Source: Alphaproteobacteria bacterium
Lineage (GTDB): Bacteria > Pseudomonadota > Alphaproteobacteria > Kiloniellales > JAKSDN01
Reading direction: 5' to 3'
Length of the DNA: 5,515 nt
NCBI GenBank assembly: GCA_030598385.1
Contig: JAUVQB010000118.1
Coordinates: 1 to 5,515 of the forward strand
Within the stretch, counting starts at the first letter, position 1. Each line of letters begins with the position of its first letter. Below the pieces are notes generated by a model. It saw only the letters and a list, made by a program, of their open reading frames with translations, searched no databases and had not been told where the DNA came from. Made by a program: the position numbers and the translations under genes. Shown in pieces: positions 5,147-5,515 of this stretch.

Positions 5147-5515
5147 TCAAGGTCGGCGCAAGCGCCGGAGCTGGAAGCCGAGGAAGACCAGAATTACGAT
5201 CACCGCTGCCGCGCCCATGGTGAGCGATCCAAGGGTAGGCACCATGGGCGTATAACCCGAGACCATCTTGGCGTAGAGCCACTCGGGCACCGTCTGGTCC
5301 GCGCCGGTCGAGAACAGCGACAACGGGAAGTTCCCCCAGGACAGGAGGAAAGCGAAGATCGCGCCCGAGATGATCCCCGGCGAGAGGATCGGCAGCGTGA
5401 TCTCCTTCAGCACCTGCCAGCGCGAGGCGCCCATGTCGAAGGCCGCCTCTTCCAGGGCCGGGTCGAAGCTGTAGACCTGGATCGACATGATCAGGGTGAC
5501 GATCGGCACGATCCA
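5147..5515 (-). CDS. ABC transporter permease, PotC-type (polyamine/iron-type importer), 5' end outside window
   Basis: The visible 122 residues are the C-terminal part of an inner-membrane permease of a binding-protein-dependent ABC importer. EEAAFDMGASRWQVLKEITL (visible residues 22-41) is the cytoplasmic EAA loop that docks with the ATPase. It is followed by a membrane segment GIISGAIFAFLLSWGNFPL, a periplasmic stretch containing TVPEWLYAKMVSGYTPMVPT, and a last membrane segment around GAAAVIVILVFLGF that ends in a basic RRLRRP tail. The SWGNFPLSLFSTG region and the spacing resemble the PotC/PotI/YdcV group for spermidine, putrescine and related solutes. The reading frame stays open to the window edge, so the gene continues upstream and a GTG at 5509 is internal. 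It converges on the AraC gene. Whether it supplies the microcompartment substrate is inference. Confidence 0.9.
   Translation of the reverse strand, partial: WIVPIVTLIMSIQVYSFDPALEEAAFDMGASRWQVLKEITLPILSPGIISGAIFAFLLSWGNFPLSLFSTGADQTVPEWLYAKMVSGYTPMVPTLGSLTMGAAAVIVILVFLGFQLRRLRRP

Noticed and set aside
5507..5509. GTG as the start of the ABC permease
   Set aside because: The frame continues to the window edge with sensible permease sequence (WIVPIVTLIM), and the fragment lacks the N-terminal membrane segments, so the GTG is internal.

Overview
The window is GC-rich bacterial DNA and looks proteobacterial, most likely alphaproteobacterial. That guess rests on codon bias, an AraC regulator of the arabinose-binding-domain type, and a PotC-type ABC permease; no marker gene fixes the taxon. 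Its core is part of a bacterial microcompartment (BMC) metabolosome operon on the minus strand. Next to it are a divergent AraC-family regulator on the plus strand and the end of an ABC transporter permease on the minus strand.

Layout in the direction of minus-strand transcription. First comes a CoA-acylating aldehyde dehydrogenase with a C-terminal encapsulation-peptide-like helix (3773-2217). It is followed by a tandem-domain shell protein of the gated CsoS1D/CcmP type (2179-1574), then a 190-aa protein of unknown function with an N-terminal encapsulation-peptide-like helix, glycine-rich linkers and a small C-terminal motif domain (1570-998). Next are an EutN/CcmL-type pentamer vertex protein with a polyglycine loop (1001-687), a canonical hexameric shell protein (627-355), and a second tandem shell protein cut by the window edge (250-1). 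Spacing is tight in the first four genes (37 nt, 3 nt, a 4-nt ATGA overlap). It opens to 59 nt before the hexamer gene, which has an excellent ribosome binding site, and to 104 nt after it, where there is a strong hairpin.

The 234-bp divergent intergenic region (3774-4007) carries two identical 7-bp direct repeats exactly 21 bp apart, just upstream of the aldehyde dehydrogenase. This is the spacing expected for the two DNA-binding half-sites of an AraC-type activator. The divergent araC-like gene (4008-5048) is therefore the probable substrate-responsive regulator of the operon. Beyond it, after a possible terminator, the C-terminal part of a polyamine-type ABC permease enters convergently (5515-5147).

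Working model (inference): a substrate, possibly an amine or amino alcohol, is imported by the neighbouring transporter and sensed by the AraC protein. It is converted inside a protein shell to an aldehyde, which the encapsulated dehydrogenase turns into an acyl-CoA. The signature enzyme that would fix the substrate is not in the window. The least explained component is the 190-aa putative cargo or scaffold protein.
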